Below, in pieces: positions 6,560-6,637 of a stretch of 6,637 bases of DNA. The stretch is from NCBI GenBank assembly GCA_016302195.1, contig JAEDOA010000087.1, positions 1 through 6,637 on the forward strand, given 5' to 3'. Both the position numbers and the translations under genes were made by a program. The notes under the pieces are model-generated. The model was given only the letters and a program-made list of their open reading frames with translations, was not told where the DNA came from and made no database searches. This DNA comes from Erysipelotrichaceae bacterium. GTDB lineage: Bacteria > Bacillota_I > Bacilli_A > Erysipelotrichales > Erysipelotrichaceae. Every line of letters begins with the position of its first letter. Positions within the stretch are counted from its first letter, which is position 1.

Positions 6560-6566
6560 CACCAAT

Positions 6567-6595
6567 ATTATATTTTATCTGGTTTTCATTTTCAA
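6567..6595 (-). promoter_or_regulatory. Predicted sigma-A promoter of the mraZ operon
   Basis: A -35 TTGAAA (6595-6590, 5 of 6 consensus bases), a 17-nt spacer and a perfect -10 TATAAT (6572-6567). Transcription would start near 6560, at the first TGG-type box, giving a leader of about 43 nt before the mraZ ATG. It lies just downstream of the right-edge terminator, so the operon appears insulated. Confidence 0.8.
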
Positions 6596-6601
6596 TACAA
6601 A

Positions 6602-6637
6602 AACAAAAAAACATCAGAAAAAATACATTTCTGATGT
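6602..6637 (-). terminator. Intrinsic terminator of the gene to the right of the window
   Basis: A perfect 10-bp stem (6611-6620 with 6628-6637) and 7-nt loop, followed on the minus strand by TTTTTTGTTT (6610-6601). It ends a minus-strand transcript that comes from outside the window, a short distance upstream of the mraZ promoter. The stem may extend beyond the edge. Confidence 0.75.

Noticed and set aside
6518..6565. TTG-initiated extension of mraZ
   Set aside because: It starts ahead of the predicted transcription start, has no ribosome binding site, and the extra residues do not match MraZ proteins, which begin M(F)xGEF/Y.
1..6637. CRISPR array, mobile element, tRNA or rRNA gene, phage or defence genes
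   Set aside because: No regularly spaced repeats, no transposase or integrase motifs, no tRNA-like clover-leaf seen; nearly every base belongs to conserved core genes or short regulatory spacers.

Overview
This AT-rich window looks like chromosomal DNA of a low-GC Bacillota (Firmicutes). All genes lie on the minus strand, so they read from right to left. The division/cell-wall (dcw) gene order, a PASTA-type class B penicillin-binding protein, GGAGG-type ribosome binding sites and a ComN-like gene next to secD support this. An Erysipelotrichia-like or related lineage is possible, but this is an impression only.

Right part (about 6637 to 2615): a hairpin with a U-tract closes the preceding unit outside the window. 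A good sigma-A promoter follows, then a 5' leader with four TGG-type boxes about one helical turn apart, a candidate MraZ autoregulatory operator. Then come mraZ, rsmH, ftsL and a pbpB/pbp2x-type transpeptidase gene, packed with overlaps or 3-nt gaps. An AT-rich intrinsic terminator lies 25 nt after the pbpB stop.

Middle (about 2614 to 2509): the intergenic stretch carries a short palindrome and a TG-extended -10 promoter. The latter suggests that mraY starts a separate transcription unit.

Left part (2508 to 1): mraY (lipid I synthase), then, one base after its stop, a 92-residue gene resembling the ComN post-transcriptional regulator family. This overlaps by 17 nt a large gene that runs off the left edge. 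Translation of that gene (427 residues visible) identifies SecD, or the SecD half of a SecDF fusion. In most Bacillota murD follows mraY; here the translocase genes follow instead.

Together the genes serve division and envelope assembly: MraZ regulates, RsmH methylates 16S rRNA, FtsL and the PBP build the septum, MraY makes lipid I and SecD assists protein export. The most unusual point is the SecD: the transmembrane-4 aspartate normally needed for proton-driven translocation is replaced by isoleucine, and the TM5 DAN motif is also lost.
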